Assembly (NCBI GenBank): GCA_002841355.1
Contig: PHFB01000001.1
Location: 124,001 to 188,000 of the forward strand
DNA: 64,000 nucleotides
Direction: 5' to 3'
Source: Actinobacteria bacterium HGW-Actinobacteria-1
GTDB taxonomy: Bacteria; Actinomycetota; Coriobacteriia; Anaerosomatales; Anaerosomataceae
In this document: piece by piece, positions 15,855 through 24,612 of the stretch
How positions within the stretch are numbered: the stretch's first letter is position 1
Layout: every line of letters begins with the position of its first letter
Notes under the pieces: model-generated
What the model saw: only the letters and a program-made list of their open reading frames with translations
What the model was told of the DNA's origin: nothing
The model's database searches: none
Made by a program: the position numbers and the translations under genes

Positions 15855-17324
15855 TCAGCTTGTCGCGAGGGGTCGCGCAGCGTCGATACGTACGAGCGTC
15901 TGTTCCCGGCCGAGGAGTTCAAGCGACTCGAAGAGCGGGGGACTGACGGTGGAGCCCGTCGTGGCGACGCGGACGGCCTGGAAGGCGACCTTCGGCTTCA
16001 CGCCAACGCGCTCGGGTACCTCGCGAAGCGCGGCCTCGATCGTCTCGGCATCGAAGGTGGGTATGGTCGCGAGCGCCGCTCGGCAGGCGTCGAGGGCAAC
16101 ACCTGAGCCCTCCTTTTCAAGCACCTTCTGGCGGGACGCTTCGTCGATCTCGATGCCGTCGGAGAAGAGGAACGCGACCATCGGAACGACCTCGTCGAGC
16201 CGCTTGAGACGCTCGGAAATCATCGGCGCCAGTTTGAGCAGCCACGCACGACGCGTGACGGCTTCATCAGCCGAAATCAAGCTCGCATCGACGAGCACCG
16301 GCACGATGCGGTCCACGAGCTGCTCCGCGGACATCTCGCGGATGTAGACGCCGTTGAGCCACTCGAGCTTCTCGTCATCGAATATTGCCGGATTGCGGGA
16401 CACGCGATCAAGCGAGAAGTTCTCGGCAAGTGTCTCGCGGGAGAACACGGTGGTCTCACCATCGAGCGACCAACCCAGAAGCGCGAGGTAGTTCATGACG
16501 GCCTCAGGCAGGTAGCCCATGTCGCGGTATGCCTCGACCGACGTGGCGCCGTGACGCTTTGAGAGCCGCTTGCCGTCAGCGCCGAGGATCATGGACAGGT
16601 GCGCAAACACGGGCAGCTTCTCGCCAAGGGCCTCGTAGATGAGGATCTGCTTGGGGGTGTTGGACAGGTGATCGTCGCCTCGAACGACGTGCGTGATCGC
16701 CATCGTTGCGTCATCGACGGTCACCGCGAAGTTGTAGGTGGCTGTACCATCGGTCCGCACGAGGACAAGGTCATCGACGACGTCAGCGGCGAAGGTGACG
16801 TCACCGCGGACGGCATCCGGGAAGACGATGTCCCCGCGGTCCTCGGGCACCTTGAGGCGCCAGACATGCGGCTCACCGGCGGCTATACGCGCGGCAGCGC
16901 TCTCGGCGTCGATAGACCGGCAGGTCCGATCGTAGCCAGCGAATCCGCCAAGCGCTCTCGCGCTCTCGCGCTTGGCGTCAAGCTCCTGTGGCGTGCAGAA
17001 GCAGGGGTATGCCGCACCCTCGACCTTCAGGCGCTCAAGGGCTTCGGCGTAGCTCTCGGCCCGCTGCGTCTGGAAGTACGGACCGTACGATCCGCCGACG
17101 CCGGGACCTTCGTCGTAGTCGAGTCCGAGCCATTCCATTGCGCGGATGATCGCCTGGGTATTCTCTTCGGTAGAGCGCTCTGGATCGGTGTCTTCGATAC
17201 GGAGAACGAACGTTCCGCCGAAGTGACGGGCATATGCCCAGTTATAGATCGCGGTGCGCGCGCCACCGATATGCAGATGACCCGTAGGGCTCGGGGCGAA
17301 GCGGACGCGGACAGACTCGGACAC
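15855..17324 (-). CDS. gltX: Glutamyl-tRNA synthetase
   Basis: Class I synthetase that charges tRNA-Glu, 489 residues, normal length. The signature FAPSPTGHLHIGGAR (residues 9-23) is that of GluRS, and the KMSKS loop is KRLSKRHG near 250. GTG 17324 is taken as start because AAAGGAG precedes it by about six bases and the product then begins MSESVRVRFAPSP; an in-frame ATG at 17378 would lie inside psiE. It is 19 bases downstream of psiE. With glnS present the enzyme is expected to be the discriminating type that does not charge tRNA-Gln, but this cannot be read directly from the sequence. Confidence 0.95.
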   Translation of the reverse strand: MSESVRVRFAPSPTGHLHIGGARTAIYNWAYARHFGGTFVLRIEDTDPERSTEENTQAIIRAMEWLGLDYDEGPGVGGSYGPYFQTQRAESYAEALERLKVEGAAYPCFCTPQELDAKRESARALGGFAGYDRTCRSIDAESAAARIAAGEPHVWRLKVPEDRGDIVFPDAVRGDVTFAADVVDDLVLVRTDGTATYNFAVTVDDATMAITHVVRGDDHLSNTPKQILIYEALGEKLPVFAHLSMILGADGKRLSKRHGATSVEAYRDMGYLPEAVMNYLALLGWSLDGETTVFSRETLAENFSLDRVSRNPAIFDDEKLEWLNGVYIREMSAEQLVDRIVPVLVDASLISADEAVTRRAWLLKLAPMISERLKRLDEVVPMVAFLFSDGIEIDEASRQKVLEKEGSGVALDACRAALATIPTFDAETIEAALREVPERVGVKPKVAFQAVRVATTGSTVSPPLFESLELLGREQTLVRIDAARPLATS

Positions 17325-17343
17325 GGGGCTCCTTTCGGGAGTG

Positions 17344-17781
17344 CTAGTGCGATGCAGTCTCGGCAGACTCGGGCTCACAGACGCCCGAGCGACGGAGAAG
17401 ATACCACGTCAGACCGATGGCGAGGATAAGGATACCGAGGGCCGCCGCCTTCATGAGCACGTACGATGCATCTGCGTTCGTCTCGAAGATAACGAGCTTC
17501 CGGACGACTGCAACCAGTCCGGCTTCCATGACCGTCGCGATGACATTCTTGCGCTTCATATAGGCAAGAGCGATGTTGAACAGCTCGATCACGATGAAAA
17601 CGACCAATACCGAGTCGAGGACCCTGAGAATCGTATCGGGCGTCAGGTAACCTCTCTCAGAGACTGCGTTGTACATCTCGACGATCAGGTCGACCGCGCC
17701 AAGTGCCGCGATAACGACAAGCAGGAATGCGATCGCTCGCTCGAGCGCGTCTACGGCAACGTGCATTGTCTTGTTGAACAC
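17344..17781 (-). CDS. PsiE family membrane protein
   Basis: A 145-residue membrane protein of the phosphate-starvation-inducible E family. Four hydrophobic segments are visible, with the family core ELFNIALAYMKRKNV followed by VRKLVIFE between helices 2 and 3; the C-terminus after the last helix is short and acidic. GTG 17781 is chosen because the minus strand reads GGAGGAGG shortly before it; ATG 17817 lacks such a site. It lies directly upstream of gltX (19 bases) and probably shares its transcript. The biological role of PsiE is not established, and no Pho box was recognised here. Confidence 0.75.
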   Translation of the reverse strand: MFNKTMHVAVDALERAIAFLLVVIAALGAVDLIVEMYNAVSERGYLTPDTILRVLDSVLVVFIVIELFNIALAYMKRKNVIATVMEAGLVAVVRKLVIFETNADASYVLMKAAALGILILAIGLTWYLLRRSGVCEPESAETASH

Positions 17782-17849
17782 TCCGAGCCTCCTCCATGGA
17801 ATACCAGAGGACATCATACCAGCAGCGTTCGTTTGCCGTGCCTTCCCAC

Positions 17850-17879
17850 TTGTTCACAGAGGTTGAGGCGTGCTATGGT
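17850..17879 (+). promoter_or_regulatory. Putative promoter of the SAM riboswitch-metK unit
   Basis: TTGTTC (17850-17855) and TATGGT (17874-17879) are separated by 18 bases; transcription would begin just before the riboswitch aptamer at 17887. Confidence 0.5.
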
Positions 17880-17886
17880 CGCCTCA

Positions 17887-18020
17887 CTCATCACGAGGCG
17901 GCTGGACGAGAGTCCAGTTGCAGAGGGCCTAGGGACCGCACCCGATGAAGCCCCGGCAACCGAGGTCGAAAATGACACACGGTGCCACATTGCGGCAGGC
18001 GAACGTGCCTGGCAGATGAG
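17887..18020 (+). ncRNA. SAM riboswitch (SAM-I/SAM-IV clan) aptamer
   Basis: CTCATC (17887-17892) pairs with GATGAG (18015-18020) to close P1. Between them are the clan's conserved blocks GCAGAGGG, then GATGAAGCC with CGGCAACC, then GGTGCCA and GCGGCAG. An extra perfect hairpin CTGGAC-GAGA-GTCCAG is inserted near the start, in the P2 region. The aptamer is followed by an intrinsic terminator and by metK, so high SAM should stop transcription of SAM synthetase. The choice between SAM-I and SAM-IV was not resolved by eye. Confidence 0.88.
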
Positions 18021-18046
18021 GGAAGATAGGCGCGCGCGCCCACCGT

Positions 18047-18080
18047 CCCTTGTCTCGAGCCGACAAGGGGCTTTTTGTTT
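18047..18080 (+). terminator. Riboswitch-controlled terminator before metK
   Basis: CCCTTGTC (18047-18054) pairs with GACAAGGG (18062-18069), followed by CTTTTTGTTT. It is the expression platform of the SAM riboswitch. Confidence 0.85.
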
Positions 18081-18140
18081 GCCCATCGGCGCTGTGACGG
18101 AATGCGGGTCGATGACGACCCGCCCTAGTTAGGAGGCTTC

Positions 18141-19385
18141 ATGTCCCGCGAATACGTGTTCACCTCCGAGTCGGTCACCGAAGGCCACCCGGACAAGATG
18201 TGCGACCAGATCTCCGATGCAGTTCTTGACGCGATTCTCTCGCGCGAGGCCGAGCTTGAGGCTGAGGGCTACGTCACTGACAAGGGCGTGAAGGCGTCCC
18301 TCGAGAACGTTCGAGTGGCCTGCGAGACGCTCACCACCACCGGCCTCATCGTCGTTGCCGGCGAGATTCGCACCCGTGCCTATGTCGACATCCCCACGAT
18401 CGTTCGCGAGACCGTGAAGGAGATCGGGTACACCCGCGCGAAGTTTGGTTTCGACTACGAGACGTGCGGGGTTATCACCGCGATCCACGAGCAGAGCGCC
18501 GATATCGCGATGGGCGTGGACGAAGCGTACGAGACGAAGCGCGGCATGACCGACCCGCTCGACCTCATCGGGGCAGGCGATCAGGGCATGATGTTCGGCT
18601 ATGCCTGCAATGAGACCTCGCAGTTCATGCCGATGCCGATCTACCTTGCCCACCGCCTGTCGGAGCGCCTGACCGCGGTCCGCAAGGCTGACGTTCTCGA
18701 CTACCTGCGACCCGACGGCAAGACACAGGTCACCGTGCGCTACGTGGACGGGAAGCCTGTCGCCGTGGACAAGATCCTCATCTCGAGCCAGCACGCCGAA
18801 GGCGTCGACATCGAGAACCTCATGAAGCCGGACTTCATCGAGCACATCATCGCACCGGTCCTCGACCTTGAGGGCGTCGAGTGGAAGGGTGCCGAGATCT
18901 TCGTCAACCCGACCGGCCGCTTCGTCATCGGTGGCCCCATGGGTGACTCCGGCCTCACCGGTCGCAAGATCATCGTCGACACCTACGGCGGCATGGGTCG
19001 CCACGGCGGCGGCGCCTTCTCGGGCAAGGACTGCACGAAGGTCGACCGCTCTGCAGCATACGCGGCTCGCTGGGTCGCGAAGAACGTGGTCGCTGCCGGG
19101 CTCGCGGATCGCTGTGAGCTTGAACTCGCCTACGCGATCGGCGTGGCGCACCCGCTCTCCATCACCGTCGAGACCTTCGGTACCGAGAAGGTCGCGGTGG
19201 AGAAGATCGAGAAGGCGATCGGCCAGGTCTTCGACCTTCGGCCCGGCGCGATCATCCGCGATCTGGACCTTCGTCGTCCGATCTACAAGAAGACAGCCGC
19301 CTACGGCCACTTCGGTCGCGACGACGCCGCCTTCACCTGGGAACGTCTCGACAAGGTCGATGCGCTTCTGGCTGCGGTCGAGTAG
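18141..19385 (+). CDS. metK: S-adenosylmethionine synthetase
   Basis: Makes S-adenosylmethionine from methionine and ATP, 414 residues. Signature motifs are intact: [12 protein letters not shown] at residues 8-19, [13 protein letters not shown] (ATP site), [13 protein letters not shown] and the P-loop-like [16 protein letters not shown], ending in [22 protein letters not shown] precedes the ATG. It is controlled by the SAM riboswitch and terminator upstream and ended by the hairpin at 19406. The SAM it makes is needed by several enzymes in this window (RsmB, RsmD, TrmD, the radical SAM protein). Confidence 0.97.
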   Translation: MSREYVFTSESVTEGHPDKMCDQISDAVLDAILSREAELEAEGYVTDKGVKASLENVRVACETLTTTGLIVVAGEIRTRAYVDIPTIVRETVKEIGYTRAKFGFDYETCGVITAIHEQSADIAMGVDEAYETKRGMTDPLDLIGAGDQGMMFGYACNETSQFMPMPIYLAHRLSERLTAVRKADVLDYLRPDGKTQVTVRYVDGKPVAVDKILISSQHAEGVDIENLMKPDFIEHIIAPVLDLEGVEWKGAEIFVNPTGRFVIGGPMGDSGLTGRKIIVDTYGGMGRHGGGAFSGKDCTKVDRSAAYAARWVAKNVVAAGLADRCELELAYAIGVAHPLSITVETFGTEKVAVEKIEKAIGQVFDLRPGAIIRDLDLRRPIYKKTAAYGHFGRDDAAFTWERLDKVDALLAAVE

Positions 19386-19405
19386 AGAATCCAACGATCT
19401 CAGGG

Positions 19406-19432
19406 GGCCACCGGCACATCGTGTCGGTGGCC
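19406..19432 (+). terminator. Intrinsic terminator after metK
   Basis: GGCCACCGGCAC pairs with GTGTCGGTGGCC (12 bp with one G-U) around a 3-base loop, followed by TTCTGT. The T-run is modest. It separates metK from priA. Confidence 0.65.
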
Positions 19433-19449
19433 TTCTGTATGCTGGAGTC

Positions 19450-21699
19450 ATGAGCGCACCTATGGACATGCATCCATCCGTCGCACGCGTCGTCATCGAC
19501 GTGCGCACACGCGCGCTCGATGAGCCGTTTGACTACGCGATTCCCGTAGACCTTGCAGATCGGATCGCGATCGGGTGTCCCGTGCTCGTACCTCTCGGCA
19601 CACGGCGCGCCGTGGGCTTTGTTGTCGGAGTTGCAAGCGACAGTAGATTCGACAACCTTCGGCCGATCGAGGCGATTCTCGGCGAATCGCTCTCTCGCGC
19701 AGATGCGTACGATCTCGCGCGCTGGATAGCTGACGAGTACGCCGCGCCACTCGCCGAGGCTATGCGTCTGTTTCTGCCACCCGGCGGTACCCCCAAGGTC
19801 GTCAAGCGTGAGGTCGACGGCGCTGTCACCTGGGATCTCGTGAGACCTACGGTCTCGGCTGCGGAGGATCGGGTCGTCACGCTCCTGGACTCGTCATACC
19901 AACCAAAGGCAGGCGCCAGGTTGCAGCGCTCCATCCTCGATGCGCTTCGTATGGGACCGGTCACGTCCGGCGAGCTTGCGGCGGAACTCGGAGCCGTGAG
20001 CGCTGCCCTCAAGACGCTCGAGCAGCGCGGGGCGGTGGAGGTCACCGCGCGACGCCGATGGCGAGGTGAGTCCGGGAGGGCGCGGGAGGACACCGCTCAC
20101 ACACTTACGACAGCACAGCGCGACGCGGTAGAGAAGATATGTGCATCTCCGGGCGACGTGATCGTGCTCGAGGGTGTGACAGGTTCGGGTAAGACCGAAG
20201 TCTATCTCCGCGCCATCGAGCACACCCTGGCGGCCGGCCGCGACGCGATCGTACTCGTGCCGGAGATCTCGCTCACACCGCAGACGGTCGGACGCTTCCG
20301 TGCCCGGTTCGGGAACCTGGTGGCAGTCCTACACAGCAGGCTTTCGGTGGGGGAGCGCTTCGACCAATGGTCGCTCGCGGCGCAGGGTGACGCCAAAGTG
20401 GTCGTCGGCGCACGCTCAGCGCTCTTCGCACCCGTACGCGACCTTGGACTCGTGATCATCGATGAGGAGCACGAGTCGTCGTACAAGCAGAGCTCCGCAC
20501 CGCGCTATCACGCGCGAGACGTTGCTGCTCACATCGCCGAGAGCAGTAGCGTCACGGTCGTGCTCGGCTCCGCTACGCCGAGCATGGAGGCACGAGCTGC
20601 GGTCGACGACTGCAGATGGGTGAGCGCCATGCTGCCGGAACGCGTCACCGCACATGGCTTGCCGGAAGTACGCATCGTCGACATGGGTGCGGAGTTCGGC
20701 GGGGGCAACCGATCGATGTTCTCCTCAGCATTGGGGGACGCCATCGATGCGGTCCGGCAGCGCAAGAGCAAGGGCGTGCTGTTCTTGAACAGGCGAGGAT
20801 TCGCTTCGTTCCTGCTCTGTCGCGAATGTGGCTACGTACCGCGTTGCGGGAACTGTAGCGTCTCGCTTACGTATCACGAGCGGGGCGACCGGCTCACGTG
20901 TCATCACTGCGGGCATACGGAACCGACGCCAGTCACGTGCCCGCGCTGCGAGAGCCCGTACCTGAGAAGATTCGGCGCCGGCACGCAGCGTGTTGAGGAC
21001 GAGATACGTGCGCGTTGGCCGGATCTGGCGGTGGTCAGGATGGACGCCGATACCACCTCGGGCAAGGGTGGGCACGAACGTGCACTCGCGGCCTTCGAGG
21101 ACCTGGAGAGTGGCCTGCTGCTCGGTACGCAGATGGTCGCGAAGGGCCTCGACTACCCCGAGGTGACCCTGGTGGGCGTCATAAACGCCGACACCACGAT
21201 GCACCTACCGGACTTCCGGGCCGCCGAACGGACATATCAGCTGCTGGAGCAGGTGTCAGGACGCGCGGGCCGCGGAGAGGACCCGGGCCTTGTCGTCGTT
21301 CAAACGTACTGGCCGGATCATCCAGCCATCCGAGCGGTGGCCGCGCGAGACGCAGAGATTCTCTATGCCGAGGAACGAGAGCTGAGAGCCTCGGTCGGCT
21401 GGGCGCCGTACCGACGGGTTGCGAACATCGTGATCTCAGGTGAGACGAGCAGCACGGTCACGTCGTACTCCTCAACGCTCGGAGCGGCACTCACAGAGAA
21501 CCTCCCTGAGGGCTGGGAAGTGCTGGGACCGTCTGACGCCGCGCTCGCGCGAGTGAAGCGCGCGTACCGGCGACACCTCATCATAAAGGCAGAACCCGGA
21601 GCGGCGCTGGGACCGTTCGTGCGCGAAGTTCTCAGTCGGTGTCCTGCACCTGCAGGTATCGCCGTGGCACCTGACATCGATCCCGTGGACTTCCTGTAG
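19450..21699 (+). CDS. priA: Primosomal protein N' (replication restart helicase PriA)
   Basis: A 749-residue DEAH-type helicase that reloads the replisome at stalled forks. The N-terminal DNA-binding domain is followed by Walker A GVTGSGKTE (about 241), Walker B VIIDEEHESSYKQ (about 337) and the zinc-binding insert with paired Cys motifs (CRECGYVPRCGNC, CHHCGHTEPTPVTCPRC, about 457-503), then helicase C-terminal motifs including QVSGRAGRGEDPG. ATG 19450 with GGAG just upstream is used; the frame is open much further 5' but that part only shadows metK. Actinobacterial PriA is often degraded in its ATPase motifs, whereas here they are intact. Confidence 0.94.
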   Translation: MSAPMDMHPSVARVVIDVRTRALDEPFDYAIPVDLADRIAIGCPVLVPLGTRRAVGFVVGVASDSRFDNLRPIEAILGESLSRADAYDLARWIADEYAAPLAEAMRLFLPPGGTPKVVKREVDGAVTWDLVRPTVSAAEDRVVTLLDSSYQPKAGARLQRSILDALRMGPVTSGELAAELGAVSAALKTLEQRGAVEVTARRRWRGESGRAREDTAHTLTTAQRDAVEKICASPGDVIVLEGVTGSGKTEVYLRAIEHTLAAGRDAIVLVPEISLTPQTVGRFRARFGNLVAVLHSRLSVGERFDQWSLAAQGDAKVVVGARSALFAPVRDLGLVIIDEEHESSYKQSSAPRYHARDVAAHIAESSSVTVVLGSATPSMEARAAVDDCRWVSAMLPERVTAHGLPEVRIVDMGAEFGGGNRSMFSSALGDAIDAVRQRKSKGVLFLNRRGFASFLLCRECGYVPRCGNCSVSLTYHERGDRLTCHHCGHTEPTPVTCPRCESPYLRRFGAGTQRVEDEIRARWPDLAVVRMDADTTSGKGGHERALAAFEDLESGLLLGTQMVAKGLDYPEVTLVGVINADTTMHLPDFRAAERTYQLLEQVSGRAGRGEDPGLVVVQTYWPDHPAIRAVAARDAEILYAEERELRASVGWAPYRRVANIVISGETSSTVTSYSSTLGAALTENLPEGWEVLGPSDAALARVKRAYRRHLIIKAEPGAALGPFVREVLSRCPAPAGIAVAPDIDPVDFL

Positions 21700-21779
21700 C
21701 TGAAGCTCCACGTTGTACAATGCTTTCGGCAAGCTTGTTGCATGACAAGACATGAACGTCCGCTCGTGAAAGGCACTTC

Positions 21780-22268
21780 ATGGAGATTCTGACCCACCCA
21801 AACCCGGTTCTCTCCGACCGCGCAGGCGAGATCGATCCGGCCACGGACCCCGGACTGCGCTCGCTTGTGCGCAAGATGGCCGAGGCCATGTACGAGAACC
21901 AGGGCGTCGGCCTTGCCGCACCACAAGTCGGCATCCAGAAGCGCGTCATCGTCTTCGATATCGACGAGGAGCTTGGAGCGATCTGCAACCCGGTTATCAC
22001 CGAGTGCTCTGAGGAGACCGAGGTCGATGAAGAGGGCTGTCTGTCCGTGCCTGGGATCAACGTTCCGGTGGAGCGCGCGATCTCGGTCGTCTGTGAAGGG
22101 CTGAACCTCGACGGCAAGCGCATCGTTCTAGAGGCGCACGACTTCCTTGCGCGCGTCCTGCAGCATGAAATCGATCACCTCGACGGGGTTATCATCCTCG
22201 ACCGTCTCACGCCCGATCAGCGCAAGGCTGCAATCCGGGAGTACAACAACCGCGCTGCAGCTGAGTAG
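21780..22268 (+). CDS. def: Peptide deformylase
   Basis: Removes the formyl group from nascent protein N-termini; 162 residues. All three family motifs are present: GVGLAAPQVG, EGCLSVPG (metal-binding Cys) and QHEIDHLDG (two metal His and the catalytic Glu). AAAGG precedes the ATG. It is followed after 24 bases by fmt, which adds the formyl group this enzyme later removes. A possible -10 TACAAT lies at 21716-21721. Confidence 0.96.
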   Translation: MEILTHPNPVLSDRAGEIDPATDPGLRSLVRKMAEAMYENQGVGLAAPQVGIQKRVIVFDIDEELGAICNPVITECSEETEVDEEGCLSVPGINVPVERAISVVCEGLNLDGKRIVLEAHDFLARVLQHEIDHLDGVIILDRLTPDQRKAAIREYNNRAAAE

Positions 22269-22292
22269 CCGACCGAAGAGGGGGGAGGCGCC

Positions 22293-23213
22293 GTGAGGGT
22301 CATCTTCATGGGCACGCCGAGTTTCGCTGTGCCTATTCTCGAGCGCCTTGCCGAGGTCCACGACGTCGTCGCGGTCTACACGCGACCGGACGCCGCCTCG
22401 GGTCGAGGCCGAACGCTCCTTCCGCCACCCGTGAAGGTCGTTGCCAGGCGTCTCGGGATTCCGGTTCGACAACCCGCTTCGTTGCGTACGGAGCAAGCCG
22501 CCCTTGAGATCGCTGGCGACGAGCCGGCCGTGATCGTGGTCGCGGCTTACGGACTCATCCTCCCCCCATCAGTGCTCTCCATCCCCGAGCACGGCTGCGT
22601 GAACGTTCACGCGTCCTTGCTGCCGCGGCACCGTGGCGCCGCCCCTGTGCACCGCGCGATCCTTGAGGGCGACCCCGTCGCAGGCGTGAGCATCATGCTG
22701 ATGGAGGAAGGCCTCGACACCGGGCCGTACGCGCTGCAGCGTTCGCTCGATGTCGATGAACTCGATGCTGACACGCTGACCGAACGCCTGGCCCAGATCG
22801 GTGCCGAGGCGCTCATCGACGTTCTTGAGCGCATCGAGAACGGCACCGCGGTGTGGACGCCACAGAGTGAGGCGCTCGCGACCTACGCTGCCAAGGTGAC
22901 GAAGGACGATGTTGCGCTCGAACCCACACTCTCAGCGAATGTCGCGGCGCGGCGTGTTCGCGCCTCTTCGCATCAGGCAGCATCACGGATCGTGGTCGAT
23001 GGAGTCGATCTGGCGGTCATTCACGTTATCCCGAGCGCCGAGAACGTTCCCGTGGGAATCGCCCGTCGTGTCAGGGGCGGACTACTGCTTGGTCTCGCTG
23101 ACGGGGTGCTGCTTGTGGATCGATTGCGACCTGCCGGAAAGGCCGAAATTGACGGCGCCGCGTGGGCCAACGGCTCACGGCTGTCCACGGATACCACCTG
23201 GAGGCGCGCATGA
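22293..23213 (+). CDS. fmt: Methionyl-tRNA formyltransferase
   Basis: Formylates the initiator Met-tRNA; 306 residues, normal length. It starts MRVIFMGTPSFAVPIL, has the folate-binding and catalytic region VNVHASLLPRHRGAAPVHRAIL with the SLLPRHRGAAP signature, GVSIMLMEEGLDTGP, and the C-terminal beta-barrel domain. The GTG start has GGGGGGAGG upstream. It ends in an ATGA overlap with rsmB, so def-fmt-rsmB form one coupled operon. Confidence 0.96.
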   Translation: MRVIFMGTPSFAVPILERLAEVHDVVAVYTRPDAASGRGRTLLPPPVKVVARRLGIPVRQPASLRTEQAALEIAGDEPAVIVVAAYGLILPPSVLSIPEHGCVNVHASLLPRHRGAAPVHRAILEGDPVAGVSIMLMEEGLDTGPYALQRSLDVDELDADTLTERLAQIGAEALIDVLERIENGTAVWTPQSEALATYAAKVTKDDVALEPTLSANVAARRVRASSHQAASRIVVDGVDLAVIHVIPSAENVPVGIARRVRGGLLLGLADGVLLVDRLRPAGKAEIDGAAWANGSRLSTDTTWRRA

Positions 23214-24580
23214 GTGTCACGGCTGCTCGCTCGGTCGCGCTCAAGACGCTTGCCGCGGTTCGCGAACGCGATGCATACCTCGGTCCCGTTCTGGAAGCGC
23301 AGCTTTCGCGTGCGACGCTCTCAGAAGCCGACCATGCGCTGGTCACACGCCTTGCGCGTGGCGTGATCGAGGCCCTTGGCACGCTCGACGATGTACTCGA
23401 TGCGCGAATTGCCAAGCCGGGTTCTGTCGAGCCACGCGTTCGCGACGCGCTGCGGCTCGCTGCATACGAGATACTCTTCATGCGGACTCCGGCTCGCGCG
23501 GCGGTTCACCAGGGTGTGGAAGCCGTGCGTCGTGTCAGGCCACAGGCCTCTGGGCTCGCGAACGCCGTGCTTCGCAGGCTTGCCGATGAGGCCGACACAT
23601 TCCCGTGGGGCGACCCGGCAGCCGACCCGACTGTGATGGCCCGGGCGGCCGGTCACCCGCTTTGGCTCGTCAAGATGGTCGCGGAGGAGTCGGGATTCGA
23701 CGTCGCGCGCCTCATGCTTGATGCCAACAACGAGCCTGCCCCGCTCTACCTTCGCCACAACCCCTTCGTGGCTCCCTTGGATGAGGCACTCTCCATCCTC
23801 GCCGCCGACGGTGCGGAGCCTAGGATCTCGCCGCCGGACGCATCGAGTGTGGTCGTACAGCACGAACGCGCAGCCGTGCGTGGGCGTGCACTATCTGAGG
23901 GATACTTCCTGGTTACTGATGCCGCAGCACAAATGGCGCCTCTCGCCGTCGCCGCGCGGCCCGGAATGAAGATCCTCGACGCTGGAGCCGGCAGGGGGAC
24001 CAAGACGCTCTCTCTGCAAGCGGCCGCGGTGCTCGCTGGCGGTCCGGCGGATATCCTCAGCCTTGATGTGCACGACTTCAAGACGAAGCTTCTGCGCGAA
24101 CGGATGGACACTCTCGGTGTCCCCGGTGTCGAGACGGTGACTGGTGACATACTCGATCCGTCCTCGATACCCACTCCGGACGATGGCTTCGACGCGGTCC
24201 TGCTCGATGCGCCTTGCACGGGCCTCGGAACGCTTCGGCGTCATCCTGAACAGCGCTGGCGCGTCTCGGCGGATGATGTCGAGCGGATGGCTGAGCTGCA
24301 GGGCAGCATGCTGAGCGCCGTCGCGTCGCTTGTTCGCCCCGGAGGGCATGTGGTGTACTCTACCTGCAGCGTCGCCCACGCCGAGAACGATGGTGTCATC
24401 GAAGGATTCCTCAACAGTCCGGCGGGCAGCGAGTTTCGTACGGTGAGTGTCGCGGACATTGTCCCGGCCGAGTGGCAGCACTACCTGACGTCGCAGGGTT
24501 GGTTCCGCTCCATTCCGGAACCCGGCGGCCCCGACGGACATTTCGTCGCACGACTGGAGAGACAGGCCTCGGAGGCGTAG
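23210..24580 (+). CDS. rsmB: 16S rRNA m5C967 methyltransferase RsmB (Sun family)
   Basis: A 456-residue protein with an N-terminal NusB-like RNA-binding domain (residues 1-140) and a C-terminal SAM-dependent methyltransferase. The SAM motif ILDAGAGRGTKT is near 254, the motif IV Cys is in DAPCTGLGTLRRHPE near 333 and the nucleophile Cys in YSTCSV near 385. The start ATG overlaps the fmt stop (ATGA). The frame opens earlier but that part lies within fmt. Expected target is C967 of 16S rRNA (E. coli numbering), by family. Confidence 0.93.
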   Translation: MSVTAARSVALKTLAAVRERDAYLGPVLEAQLSRATLSEADHALVTRLARGVIEALGTLDDVLDARIAKPGSVEPRVRDALRLAAYEILFMRTPARAAVHQGVEAVRRVRPQASGLANAVLRRLADEADTFPWGDPAADPTVMARAAGHPLWLVKMVAEESGFDVARLMLDANNEPAPLYLRHNPFVAPLDEALSILAADGAEPRISPPDASSVVVQHERAAVRGRALSEGYFLVTDAAAQMAPLAVAARPGMKILDAGAGRGTKTLSLQAAAVLAGGPADILSLDVHDFKTKLLRERMDTLGVPGVETVTGDILDPSSIPTPDDGFDAVLLDAPCTGLGTLRRHPEQRWRVSADDVERMAELQGSMLSAVASLVRPGGHVVYSTCSVAHAENDGVIEGFLNSPAGSEFRTVSVADIVPAEWQHYLTSQGWFRSIPEPGGPDGHFVARLERQASEA

Positions 24581-24612
24581 GCCCTGTTGGGCCCGGACAA
24601 TTGGGAGGGACT

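Noticed and set aside
18868-19449. Long in-frame 5' extension of priA into metK
   Set aside because: The extension is Arg/Ser-rich shadow sequence of metK; PriA homology starts at ATG 19450, which has a ribosome binding site.
18129-19508. 459-residue minus-strand frame opposite metK
   Set aside because: Shadow frame; metK is certain and the product is His/Asp/Val-rich without motifs.
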